NCBI RefSeq assembly: GCF_045679555.1
Contig: NC_092100.1
Location: 37,310,865-37,374,864, forward strand
Origin: Salvelinus alpinus
Lineage: Eukaryota; Chordata; Actinopteri; Salmoniformes; Salmonidae
Direction: 5' to 3'
Length of the DNA stretch: 64,000 nt
Made by a program: the position numbers and the translations under genes. Below are positions 1 to 15,461 of the stretch, piece after piece. Within the stretch, counting starts at the first letter, position 1, and every line of letters begins with the position of its first letter. The notes below the pieces were generated by a model. The model did not search any database and was not told the origin of the DNA. It saw only the letters and a program-made list of their open reading frames with translations.

Positions 1-93
1 TTGTAGAAGAGATTTTCATATTTTTTATTTTAAGATGTTAATCATTGCATAACAGTAATATAAGAGTGATATGGGTATGATGAGGTGACTTGC

Positions 94-1143
94 CTGGTCA
101 GGGTGGTGTGATCCGGGGCCTGGTTTCCTGGTGGTGTCTCCAGGCATGCTGTTGCATCCTGTCATGCTGTAGTGGGGGGGCTTGTGTTTGTAGGTGCAGG
201 GGTCCACCACTCTGTATGTCCCTGGGCCAGGGACAGGTGAAAACACAGGGAAGAAGTGTGAGGGAAGATAAAATGAACGATAGGCCTATTAACTCAATCT
301 GTTCATTTTCGCTAAAGACGACAGGTGAGATTTCCATTTGGAAGAGTCTGTGTTCGACATGTCAGATCTACCTTCTGCAGGTCCTCGTGGAAACTGCCTA
401 TCTTGCTGAGTCCTCGGAGGGAGAAGTTAGGGATGGAGGTTTTGTTGACGGTGGCAGGCCCCAGCACAGAGGGCAGCATGTAAGCAGCAGGGCCTGAGAG
501 AAAGGACACATTCACATTCCGTAAGTACACCAACATTCTATTCCACAGTTCTAACACATTATCTCAGTCTTAATCGAACAGTATCCTTCGATCACATTCT
601 AAAATTCTACAGCCAGCATTCTAATCCATGTCTCTAAAAGCCACAGTGTTGGACTGTTATCATTATTGAAGAGGATGTTACCTGGGGTCTGGTCGTTGCG
701 GAAGCCTTTGCTCCAAGCAGACAGGGAATAGGCAGGGCCAGAGTATTATGCAGACTGCACTGACCTCTCAGGGGAGTAGCGACCTGAAACATCGAACAGA
801 CAGTAAGAACACAGTTTCATATTGTATGTCTTGAGTCTGTATGTGTGTGTAATTTCTGAGAGACATTGTGTGAGTTTTGAGCATGCTTGTGTGTGTGTGT
901 GTGTGTGTGTGTACTCGCAAGTGTCTGTGTGTTACTGACCAGGCCCAGGGGTTTGGAACAGCTAGGGGTCTTTTGGGCGGCTGTAGAGGGAGTATGAAGG
1001 GGTCCCGTCATGTCCAACCCTGGTGATGTTGGAGGGAACCAAGTACCCCGGCCCGGGGGAGCAGTCTGAGCTGAGCTGGTGGTGGCGCATCCCAAAACTG
1101 AACGCCGGCCCTTTCAGCATCCTGGGGTCATGGTAGTTCAGAC
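94..1143 (-). pseudogene. odf3: odf3-like (SHIPPO/CIMAP1) sperm-tail protein gene, decayed, partial
   Basis: Four exons on the minus strand read in order: 1143-940, 783-682, 493-372 and about 234-94. Their translations follow the ODF3 family, which builds the outer dense fibres and microtubule lumen of the sperm tail: AFSFG, SPGPGYLVPSNITR, YSLSAWSKGF, TPGPAAYMLPSVLG, PGPGTY and KPGPGSH, the repeated Pro-Gly-Pro (SHIPPO) signature. Junctions at 1143, 940/783, 682/493 and the donor at 372 are GT-AG and agree in phase. Two in-frame stops break it: TAG after RPKDP (about 962-964), with LFQTPGPG continuing in the same frame, and TAA in exon 783-682, with YSGPAYSLSA continuing. The acceptor expected before 234 reads CT instead of AG, and the donor after 94 is GC. 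The 5' exons were not found to the right; the 3' end lies beyond base 1. Family identity is confident; pseudogene status is strongly suggested. Confidence 0.8.
888..912. repeat. short (GT)n in odf3 intron
   Basis: About 12 GT dinucleotides lie in the intron between the odf3-like exons ending at 940 and starting at 783. Confidence 0.9.
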
Positions 1144-1289
1144 CTGAATGAAGAGATGAAGATGAAAGGCAGGTCAAATTTAAATCACAATGTGGCAACA
1201 AAAAAAAAAACATGTTAATAATTTACAAAAATGGACACAATTATTCATGTTTTTTTTTAATGCAATGCAGTCAGAACTTCAGTTTCTCA

Positions 1290-3461
<2,172 letters not shown>

Positions 3462-3610
3462 CTCCGTGTGGCTCCATTGGTGAAGAATGGCACTTGCAAT
3501 GTCAGGGTTGTGGGTTCAATTCCCATGTTTGACCGGTACGAATCAAAATGTATGCACTCACTACTGTGAGTTGCTCTGGATAAGAGCATCTGCTAAATAA
3601 CTAAAATGTC
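3462..3610 (+). mobile_element. tRNA-derived SINE with L2-type 3' tail
   Basis: The 5' part is tRNA-like: a degenerate A box (TGGCTCCATTGGTGAAGAATGGC) and a B box (GGTTCAATTCC) about 40 bp later. The 3' part contains GCTCTGGATAAGAGC and TCTGCTAAAT, the stem-loop also present at the end of the L2-like LINE at 51550-51600 in this window. SINEs of this layout are mobilised by a partner LINE that recognises the shared tail. The A box carries several changes, so the copy is old. Confidence 0.8.
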
Positions 3611-4265
3611 ACACAAAAAAGTCAATCAGGTTGTAAAATAAATCTTTGCCAGGATCTACAACTTCTGTTTTAGTTTTCTACATAGTGTTTAACTATAACA
3701 TGCAAGAACGAGCTATCCAAAAAACAGATTGTTGTTTTGTTTTTACACAAGTTGTTGTTTTTCTCCAAAAATGTTTTTATGTGGTGTATTTGTAATTGAG
3801 ACAACATGAGAAGACGAGAGATATTCCGAGGTGTTGCCATGGTATTGGTTGTGTATGTTTGAGGAGATTGGAGAGAATGGGCCAGTATGACAACACTTCA
3901 CTCCTCTTTCATACACAGACACAAAGCCACTGTCACATGACTGAGGTTTGGCAATTTGTCTGATTGCAACATACGGTGGGCCTCTTGCTTCCAGAGTAAA
4001 CACAGACAGACAGACGGACAGACCACTTTGAATGTAATCATACATTAAACAAGTGTGCTTGGAAACAGAGAGATACATTGTAATATTATTATTTTTAGTA
4101 TCTATCCCTCTCTTTTGACAGTGAACTTGACAGTGTGAGCCTCTACCCACTTATCTGGGATGACTAATGCTAGTCAATTACAGTGCTGGTGATTCCTACG
4201 GTGTTCTCAAGTACTGTTAGAGCTGCCATAGTAAAACAGTTCAGCACCTCTATGTCCCCCTGTCT
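3611..4265. other. non-coding stretch without recognised feature
   Basis: AT-rich sequence between the SINE and an (AC)n tract. Open frames here lack family motifs or a coding pattern. Confidence 0.4.
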
Positions 4266-4291
4266 CACACACACACACACACATACACATA

Positions 4292-4325
<34 letters not shown>
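4266..4325. repeat. (AC)n microsatellite, imperfect
   Basis: About 60 bp of AC dinucleotides with interspersed CATACA variants. Confidence 0.95.
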
Positions 4326-4335
4326 GTCTTGTACA

Positions 4336-4600
4336 GCTAGGTAACCTTGTGGGGAGACACAATTCAGTCCCATTCAAAATTGTGTTTTTCTCTAACCCTT
4401 AACCCTAATCCTAACCCAAACTCTTACCTTAACACTAACCCTAACACTAATTCTCACCTCAACCCTAAACCCCCTAGAAATAGCATTTAACCTTGTGGGG
4501 ACCAACAAAATGTCCCCAGTTGGTCACATTTTTGTTTGTTTACTATTCTTGTGGGGACATCTGGTACCTACAAGAATAGTTAAACATGTCCAAACACACA
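4336..4600. mobile_element. foldback/MITE-like element carrying telomere-like CCCTAA motifs
   Basis: The segment opens with CCTTGTGGGGAGACA and closes with CTTGTGGGGACATCTGG followed by CTACAAGAATAG, which pairs with the preceding CTATTCTTGTGG. Its middle has many near-copies of CCCTAA or CTAACC (4395-4475). I recognise this as a common fish MITE-like repeat; superfamily is not determinable from the window. Confidence 0.6.
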
Positions 4601-4757
4601 CACTCTCTCTTAACCTACATTACCAACTACAGCCAAACTGTCACTGCTCATAATTGGGTCTCACTGTCTGGACAGAAATCAGCCTCACTGTTCAGACTAA
4701 AACTGAAACATCCCTCACTCATTCATTCCTCATCTGTCCCCATCCCCTGGTGAGTTT

Positions 4758-4758
<1 letters not shown>

Positions 4759-4839
<81 letters not shown>
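4759..4839. repeat. (GT)n microsatellite
   Basis: About 80 bp of uninterrupted GT. Confidence 0.98.
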
Positions 4840-4840
<1 letters not shown>

Positions 4841-4963
4841 CAGTGGTAGCCTGGGGGCCTGGTTGCTGTTGACAGGTACGAGCGTTTCTGATTTGAGGAG
4901 AGCCGTCACCCAGACGACTGCAGCTGCCTCCCCAAGTGACACCTCCCTGTTACCAGGGGGATT

Positions 4964-5885
<922 letters not shown>

Positions 5886-6092
5886 AAAAGGTTCCCCAGC
5901 TGTCCCCATAGTATAACCCTTTTTGGTTACAGGTAGAAAGAACCCTTTTGGGTTCCATGTAGAACCATCTGTGAGATGGGTTCTCCATGGAGCCCAAAAT
6001 TATTCTACCTAGAACCAAAAGGGTCAACCTGGAACCAAAAGGGGTTCTTCAAAGTGTTCTCAGATGGGGACAGCCAGAAACCATTTTAGGTT
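5886..6092. mobile_element. foldback MITE
   Basis: Two arms are nearly inverted copies: the left has GGTTCCCCAGCTGTCCCCATAG and AACCCTTTT; the right has AAAAGGGGTTC and GATGGGGACAGCC. Between them are repeated AGAACC/GGTTCT motifs in both orientations. No coding capacity. A salmonid MITE type by recall; TSD not resolved. Confidence 0.65.
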
Positions 6093-6093
6093 T

Positions 6094-6430
6094 TCAATTC
6101 AAAGGGACTTTATTGGCATGGGAAACAATGTTTGCATTGCCAAAGCAAGTGAAATAAAGAATAACAAATTAACAGTTAACATTAAACACACAAAAGTTTC
6201 AAAGAGAAAGACTTTTGACATTTTATATTAATATTAACTACTGTATGTACAGTGTTGTTACAATGTGCGAATAGTAGAAGTACAAATGGCAGGGGAAAAT
6301 AAATAATCAGATATTATTCAAATATAGGTTTCATTTACTTGTGTTTCAGCGCCACTGGTTGCCCTTTTCTTATTGCAACAGGTCACACATTTTGTTGCGA
6401 TGATTACAAACTGGTGTATTTGACTATATG
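6094..6430 (-). mobile_element. LINE 3' UTR fragment (minus), part of split copy
   Basis: The segment begins AAAGGGACTTTATTGGCATGG and continues as AT-rich 3'-UTR-like sequence in the orientation of a minus-strand LINE. It matches by recall the 3' region of a teleost LINE. The fragment at 7926-8345 is in the same orientation and encodes LINE protein, so both look like halves of one copy separated by a Tc1-like element and an LTR fragment. Confidence 0.5.
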
Positions 6431-6436
6431 TATATA

Positions 6437-7565
6437 CAGTCCCAGTCAAAAGTTTGGACACACCTACTCATTCAATGTTTTTTCTTTATATTTACTATTT
6501 TCTACATTGTAGAATAATAGTGAAGACATCAAAACTATGAAATAACACATATGGAACCAAAAAAGTATTAAACAAATCTAAATATATTTCATATTTTAGA
6601 TTTTAGATTCTTCAAATTAGCCACCCTTTGCCTTGATGACAGCTTTGTACACTCTTGGCATTTTCTCAACAAGCTTCACCTGGAATGCTTTTCCAACAGT
6701 CTTGAAGGAGTTCCCACATATGCTGAGCACTTATTGGCTGCTTTTCCTTTACTCTGCGGTCCAACTCATCCGAAACCATCTCAATTGGGTTGAGGTTGGG
6801 TGATTGTGGAGGCCACTCTCCTTCTTGGTCAAATAGCCCTCACACACTTTGGAGGTGTGTTGGGTCATTGTCCTGTTGAAAAACAAATGATAGTCCCACT
6901 AAGCGCAAACCAGATGGGATGGCATATCACTGCAGAATGCTGTGGTAACCATGCTGGTTAAGTCTGCCTTGAATTGTAAATAAATCACAGACAGTGTCAC
7001 CAGCAAAGCACCCCCACACCATCCCACCTCCTCCTCCATGCTTCACGATGGGAACCACACATGCAGAGATCATCCGTTCACCTACTCTGCATCTCACAAA
7101 GACACGGCAGTTGGAACCAGAAATCTCAAATTTGGACTCATCAGACCAGAGGACAGATTTCCAACAGTCTAATGTCCATTGCTCGTGTTTCTAGGCCCAA
7201 GCAAGTCTCTTCTTATTATTGGTGTCCTTTAGTAGTGGTTTCTTTGCAGCAATTCGAACATGGCCTGATTCACGCAGTCTCCTCATAACAGTTGATGTTG
7301 AGATGTGTCTGTTACTTGACCTCTGTGAAGCATTTATTTGGGCTGCAATTTCTGAGGCTGGTAACTCTAATGAACTTATCCTCTGCAAGAGTGGTAACTC
7401 TGAGTCTTCCTTTCCTGTGGCGGTCCTAATTTTTTTGGTTACTACATTATTCCATGTGTTATTTCATAGTTTTGATGTCTTCACTATTATTCTACAATGT
7501 AGAAAATAGGAAAAATAAAGAAAATCCTTGAATGAGTAGGTGTGTCCAAACTTTTGACTGGTACT
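6437..7565 (-). mobile_element. Tc1-like transposon, degenerate
   Basis: Left end CAGTCCCAGTCAAAAGTTTG preceded by TA; right end contains the complement CAAACTTTTGACTGG followed by TA. The outer 120 bp at each end also pair (CATTGTAGAATAATAGTGAAG and its complement). The TA target and inverted ends place it in Tc1/mariner. Its minus-strand transposase is broken. It inserted into, or next to, a LINE copy. Confidence 0.85.
6620..7390 (-). pseudogene. Tc1-like transposase remnant
   Basis: On the minus strand, 7388-7191 keeps a helix-turn-helix region typical of the N-terminal DNA-binding part (motifs [28 protein letters not shown]). Downstream frames show Tc1-type fragments but with many stops and frameshifts. 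No intact catalytic triad can be read. Cut-and-paste transposition function is lost. Confidence 0.7.
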
Positions 7566-7925
7566 TCCACCGAAGTCGGTTCCTCTCCTTGTTCGGGCGG
7601 CATCCGGCAGTCGGCGTCACCGGTCTTCTAGCCATCGTCAATCCACTTTTCATTTTCCATTTGTTTTGTCTTGTTTTCCTACACACCTGGTTTTCATTTC
7701 CCTCATTAATTGTTGTGTATTTGACCCTCTGTTCCCCCCATGTCTTTGTGTGGAATTGGTTGTTGTAAGTGCTTGTGCACATGTTTATTGGTGCGCGTCG
7801 GGTTTCGTACCCATGTTGGTTATTTCTTTATGCCGTTGGTTTTGCAATTAAACTGCTCCGGCTATTACCTAGTTCTGATCTCCTGCGTCTGACTTCCCTG
7901 CCACCAGTTACGCACCCCTTACAAT
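7566..7925 (+). mobile_element. LTR fragment or solo LTR (Ty3/gypsy-type by recall)
   Basis: Sequence resembles the LTR of a salmonid gypsy-type element: pyrimidine-rich start, TGTTTTGTCTTGTTTTCC, ATTAAACTGCTCCGG near the end and termination in CACCCCTTACA. It abuts the Tc1-like element directly, and no clear target duplication is seen, so the 5' boundary is uncertain. Confidence 0.5.
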
Positions 7926-8345
7926 GTTAATCTCTTGTCATTTCAGGGCTTTATAGTGATATGAGTAAGTGTCGATTGTTTTTAAGTGGTTATAGAATTC
8001 GATGTCTACTTTCTGGATATTAATTAATAATTGATATTGGCCTAATACTACCCTGCATGCATTACTTGGGGCTTTCTCTGTACTCTAAGAATGCTTGCAG
8101 GATTTCAATTGGATGTTTGTCCCATGTTTTAAAATGTTTATTGACACCACACTTCACTTCTATATAGGGCAATTGGTTCAATTTTAGATTTGAATATTTT
8201 GAGCCAGACTCTAATTGGTATGTCAATTTGAATTTGTCTTTGATAGCGTAAAAAAACCTTCTTGTTTTCTCTTTCAGTTCATTGACAGCCAAGCAGATAT
8301 TACCAGTAGAGCTTATCTTTAAGCCCAGATATGAACAGACTTTAG
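7926..8345 (-). pseudogene. LINE ORF2 fragment (reverse-transcriptase C-terminal region)
   Basis: The minus strand at 8292-8062 reads AVNELKEKTRRFFYAIKDK and HFKTWDKHPIEI, which match by recall the region after the reverse-transcriptase domain of a teleost LINE. No RT catalytic motif is present. The frame is short and stops soon after. It is probably the coding half of the LINE whose 3' UTR is at 6094-6430. Confidence 0.55.
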
Positions 8346-8453
8346 TGTGTTCTGTCTATTTGGTTTATGTGTCTATTTCTCTGTCTGTCTTTTTCTGTCT
8401 CTGTTTCTGTCTCTCTCTGTCTCCATGTTTTTCTCATGAAGTGGGTTCTAACC

Positions 8454-10742
<2,289 letters not shown>

Positions 10743-10744
10743 GC

Positions 10745-12541
10745 CTCTATATCTTTATCTATATAATAAAAGCTCTATATCTCTGTGGTAATGTTAGCTC
10801 TATAACTATCTGCATAATAAAAGCTCTATACCTCTGTGGTAATGTTTGCTCTATAACTATCTGCATAATAAAAGCTCTATATCTCTGTGGTAATGTTAGC
10901 TCTATAACTATCTGCATAATAAAAGCTCTTTATCTCTGTGGTAATGTTAGCTCTATAACTATCTGCATAATAAAAGCTCTATATCTCTGTGGTAATGTTA
11001 GCTCTATAACTCTGTCTGCATAATATAAGCTCTATATCTCTGTGGTAATGTTAGCTCTATATCTCTGTGTTAATGTTAGCTCTATAACTCTGTGGTAATG
11101 TTAGCTCTATATCTCTGTGTTAATGTTAGCTCTATAACTCTAGCTATATAATATAAGCTCTATGTCTCTGTGGTAATGTTTACTCTATGTCTCTGTGGTA
11201 ATGTTAGCTCTATAACTCTATCTATATAATATAAGCTCTATGTCTCTGTGATAATGTTAGCTCTATAACTATATCTATATAATATAAGCTCTATGTCTCT
11301 TTGATAATGTTAGCTCTATAACTCTATCTATATAATATAAGCTCTATGTCTCTGTGATAATGTTAGCTCTATATCTCTATCTACATAATATAAGCTCTAT
11401 ATCTCTGTGGTAATGTTAGCTCTATATCTCTGTGTTAATGTTAGCTCTATAACTCTAGCTATATAAGCTCTATGTCTCGGTGGTAATGTTTGCTCTATGT
11501 CTCTGTAGTAATGTTAGCTCTATAACTCTAGCTATATAATATAAGTTCTATGTCTCTGTGGTAATGTTTACTCTATGTCTCTGTGGTAATGTTAGCTCTA
11601 TGTCTCTGTGGTAATGTTTACTCTATGTCTCTGTGGTAATGTTAGCTCTATAACTCTATCTATATAATATAAGCTCTATGTCTCTGTGATAATGTTAGCT
11701 CTATAACTCTATCTATATAATATAAGCTCTATGTCTCTGTGATAATGTTAGCTCTATATCTCTATCTACATAATATAAGCTCTCTGTCTCTGAGTTAATG
11801 TTAGCTCTATAACTCTATCTATATAATATAAGCTCTATGTCTCTGTGATAATGTTAACTCTATATCTTTATCTACATAATATAAGCTCTATATCTCTGTG
11901 GTAATGTTAGCTCTATATCTCTGTGTTAATGTTAGCTCTATAACTCTAGCTATATAATATAAGCTCTATGTCTCTGTGGTAATGTTTGCTCTATGTCTCT
12001 GTGGTAATGTTAGCTCTATAACTCTAGCTATATAATATAAGCTCTATGTCTCTGTGGTAATGTTTACTCTATGTCTCTGTGGTAATGTTAGCGCTATGTC
12101 TCTGTGGTAATGTTTACTCTATGTCTCTGTGGTAATGTTAGCTCTATAACTCTATCTATATAATATAAGCTCTATGTCTCTGTGATAATGTTAGCTCTAT
12201 ATCTCTATCTACACAATATAAGCTCTATGTCTCTGAGTTAATGTTAGCTCTATATCTTTGTGGTAATGTTAGTTCTATATCTCTATCTACGTAATATAAG
12301 CTTTATGTCTCTGTGGTAATGTTTGCTCTATGTATCTGTGGTAATGTTAGCTCTATGTCTTTGTGGTAATGTTAGCTCTATAGCTCTGTCTACGTAATAT
12401 AAGCTCTATGTCTCTGTGGTAATGTTTGCTCTATGTCTCTGTGGTAATGTTTGCTCTATGTATCTGTGGTAATGTTAGCTCTATGTCTTTGTGGTAATGT
12501 TAGCTCTATAGCTCTGTCTACATAATATAAGCTCTACATTG
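10745..12541. repeat. minisatellite, about 51-bp composite units
   Basis: Tandem array of about 1.8 kb. Early units are 51 bp, made of two related halves: one with AGCTCTATATCTCTGTGG + TAATGTT, the other with AGCTCTATAACTATCTGC + ATAATAAA. Both start AGCTCTATA, so the 51-mer looks like a doubled 25-26-mer that diverged. Later in the array half-units are dropped or doubled (12040-12140, 12400-12500). A residual piece at 14057-14098 lies beyond a Tc1-like insertion. Confidence 0.95.
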
Positions 12542-12565
12542 TTATCCACATAACTTTACCTCTAT

Positions 12566-14055
12566 ACAGTGCATTCGTAGAGTATTTAGACCCCTTGACT
12601 TTTTCCACATTTTGTTACGTTACAGCCTTATTCTAAAATTGATTAAATAACAGAAAATCCTCAGCAATCTACACACAATATCCCATTATAAAAAATAAAA
12701 ACAGAAATACTTATTTACAGAAGTATTCAGCCCTTTTGCTATGAGACTCGAAATTGAGCTCAGGTACATCCTGTTTCCAATGCTCATCCTTCAGGTGCTT
12801 CTACAACTTGATGGAGTCCACCTGTGGTAAATTCAATTGATTGGACATGATTTGGAAAGACACACATGTCTATTTAAGGTCCCACAGTTGACAGTGCATC
12901 TCAGAGAAAAAAACAACCCAGGAGGTCGAAGGAATTGTCCGTAGAGCTTCGAGACAGGAATGTGTCGATGCACAGATCTGGGGAAGGGTATCAACACATT
13001 TCTGCAGCCTTAAAATGTCCCCAAGAACCTTCAAATGGAAGATGTTTTGAACCACCAAAACTCTTCCTAGAGCTGGCCGCCCTGCCACACTGAGCAATAG
13101 GAGGAGAAGGGCCTTGGTCAGGGAGGTGACCAAGAACCTAATGGTCACTCTGACAGAGGTCTAGAGATCCTCTGAGGAGATGGGAGAACCTTCCAGAAGG
13201 ACAACCATCTCTGCAGCATTCCACCAATCAGGCCTTTATGGTACAGTGGCAAGACGGAAGCCACTCCTCAGAAAAAGCGACATGACAGCCCGCTTGGAGT
13301 TTGCAAAAAGGCACCTAAAGACTCTCAGACCATGAGAAACAAGATTCTCTGGTATGATGAAACCAAGATTGAACTCTTTGGCCTGAATGCCAAGCGTCAC
13401 ATCTGGAGGAAACCTGGCACCATCCTGACGGTAAAGCATGATGGTGGCAGCATCATGCTGTGGGAATATTTTCAGCATCAGGGACAAAGTACAGAGAGCT
13501 CCTTGATGAAAACCTGCTCCAGAGTGCTCAGGACCTCAGACTGGGGCAAAGGTTCACCTTCCAACAGGACAACAACTCTAAGCACACAGCCAAGACAACG
13601 CAGGAGTGGCTTCGGGACTAGTCTCTGATTGTCCTTGAGTGGCCACCCAGAGCCGGGACTTGAACCCGATCAAACCTCTCTGGAGAGACCTGAAAATAGC
13701 TGTGCAGCATCGCTCCCATTCCAACCTGACAGAGCTTGAGAGGAACTGCAGAGAAGAATGGGAGAAACTCCATACTTATGTATATACCCAATAAGACTCA
13801 AGGCTGTAATTGCTGCCAAAGGTGCTTCAACAAAGTACTGAGTAACGGGTCCGAACACTTACGTATATGTCATATTTCAGTGATACATTTTTTTTTCATT
13901 CGAAAAAAATGTCTAAATAACAGTTTTTGCTTTGTCACTATGTGTGTGTGTAGATTGATGAGGCAAACTAACAATATCATACATGTTAGAATGAGGCTGT
14001 AACGTAACAAAATATGGAAAAAGTCAAGGGGTCTGAATACTTTCCAAAGTTACTG
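12566..14055 (+). mobile_element. Tc1-like transposon, full length with both ends
   Basis: Left end CAGTGCATTCGTAGAGTATT and right end ...AATACTTTCCAAAGTTACTG are imperfect inverted repeats, each followed by TTGACTTTTTCCAC-type inner sequence, and both are flanked by TA (12564-12565, 14056-14057). Length about 1.49 kb. The flank on the right is minisatellite sequence, so it jumped into the array near its end. Confidence 0.9.
12894..13838 (+). pseudogene. Tc1-like transposase pseudogene
   Basis: Frames along the plus strand follow a Tc1 transposase. The first catalytic aspartate is visible in [11 protein letters not shown] (about 13350), the second in FQQDNNSKH (about 13560), and the third position in DLNPIKPLWRDL (about 13660), where the expected glutamate of NPIE is a lysine. 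The start codon context is altered, and stops and shifts are scattered through the N-terminal region. The open piece 13332-13628 covers only the middle of the DDE domain. The copy cannot encode a transposase. Confidence 0.85.
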
Positions 14056-14056
14056 T

Positions 14057-14098
14057 ATCTGTGTCTACATAATACAAGCTCCATATCTCTGTCTACAG
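14057..14098. repeat. residual minisatellite units beyond Tc1 insertion
   Basis: Contains CTACATAATACAAGCTCCAT + ATCTCTG, matching the half-units left of the Tc1-like element. Confidence 0.75.
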
Positions 14099-15461
14099 AA
14101 AGGCGATAGATCTTATCAGCCATCTGGACTTTTACAAGATGATCAACTCCAGTAAAAGGAGATGAGATGAGTGCCTGACCCTAAAATTACATGTTGCAGG
14201 AGGATAATCTTCTTAGAAGGAGCGTTCAATTAACCAGACTAAATTATGAGAAACATGGTGCAGATGAGGAGATGCAGCTATGAACAATTTCTCACCCCCT
14301 TTCAAAATATTATATGATTTCCCATTGTAAAATGAATCTGTTTCTGAGACCTCCAGTATTGTTTCTGCAAGAGTAGACAGGACAGGGCAGTGAGGCCATG
14401 TCATTATTCCCCCATTGGCCCTCTATAGCAGAGATCAGAGCCTACTGTACATTACCCATATTCCCAGAGGCCAAGCAATCTCTGTATGAGACCTGTGGAA
14501 GTGTATTACTGTGTTGATGCGTTTCACTACCAGGGACTATGTGTAATAGTGTGTTATTCTACCAGGGTGGTGTTTCCTCTACCACCTCTGGGTATCATAG
14601 CCACTAGTACATAATCAAAACTCAGGGGCCATATCCTCAGGCCAGGAACAACACATGAATGCACACACTTACTCACACATACACACACACACACACACAA
14701 ACACAAACACAAACAAATAAACACACACACACTCACAAGGCTGATCCGTAAACCCTGTAGTGCCAGCTGTGAGTCATGGCAGCCTGTTGACATTCTGTAA
14801 CTGTGATATATGCCAGCGGATGAATGTGTAATTAGGCCTTGGCAGGCACTCCACAGTTACTTAGCTCCACACTTCATTATTGTCCACACCCCCCCGGTTG
14901 CTTCTAACCCTACAGCCACACTGATGATTTAAGCTAATGGAGGAACAGAACGGGAGAAACCTTCTCTTCTTCTCTGTTTCCTCTGGTGGAGGGCCATTCT
15001 CCTGCTGTAAGGGATTTGCTGGTTGTTTTAAAATGTTTTGATTCAAAGAGTTTAGACATCTAAGAAAGCATTGTATGTGATACCGTGGAATGATTCAGAT
15101 GGGCATAGGTGTGTAATTCTTATTTTATTTGGAAACAAGTGGAGGAGTCATACATCCATACTTTTGGTATAAGATATAAAAAGACTCAAATGACTCAAAA
15201 CAACATAAAATAACATATTTTGGGGTTATTATAGGGTAATAGCAGTTGTACTAAGCTAATTAGGCATTGATATATATATATATATTTATTTATTTAAACA
15301 ATGGGGAAATATAATTAATTGAAATTATAATTGAAATGATAATCTAATAATTTTATGCAATAGTCCAAGCAGGAGTTGTAAATAAAAGCATATACAGTAT
15401 ATTACTTGATGGTTCATGAAAAAATGAAAAGAAAAGAATGCAGTTATATATGCAGTTTTAG
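14099..15461. other. non-coding stretch downstream of lectin gene
   Basis: Lies 3' of the lectin stop codon. Holds an imperfect (AC)n at about 14672-14732 and an AT-rich (TA)n/TTTA tract at 15268-15298. No other coding signal was found. Confidence 0.45.
14672..14732. repeat. imperfect (AC)n / AAAC microsatellite
   Basis: ACACAC runs interrupted by CACAAA and AAATAA variants. Confidence 0.9.

Noticed and set aside
3462..3610. A tRNA gene
   Set aside because: The A and B boxes are followed by a LINE-type tail and the cloverleaf is not preserved, so it is a SINE.
4380..4480. Interstitial telomere
   Set aside because: The CCCTAA motifs are irregular and sit between inverted MITE ends, so they are part of the MITE.
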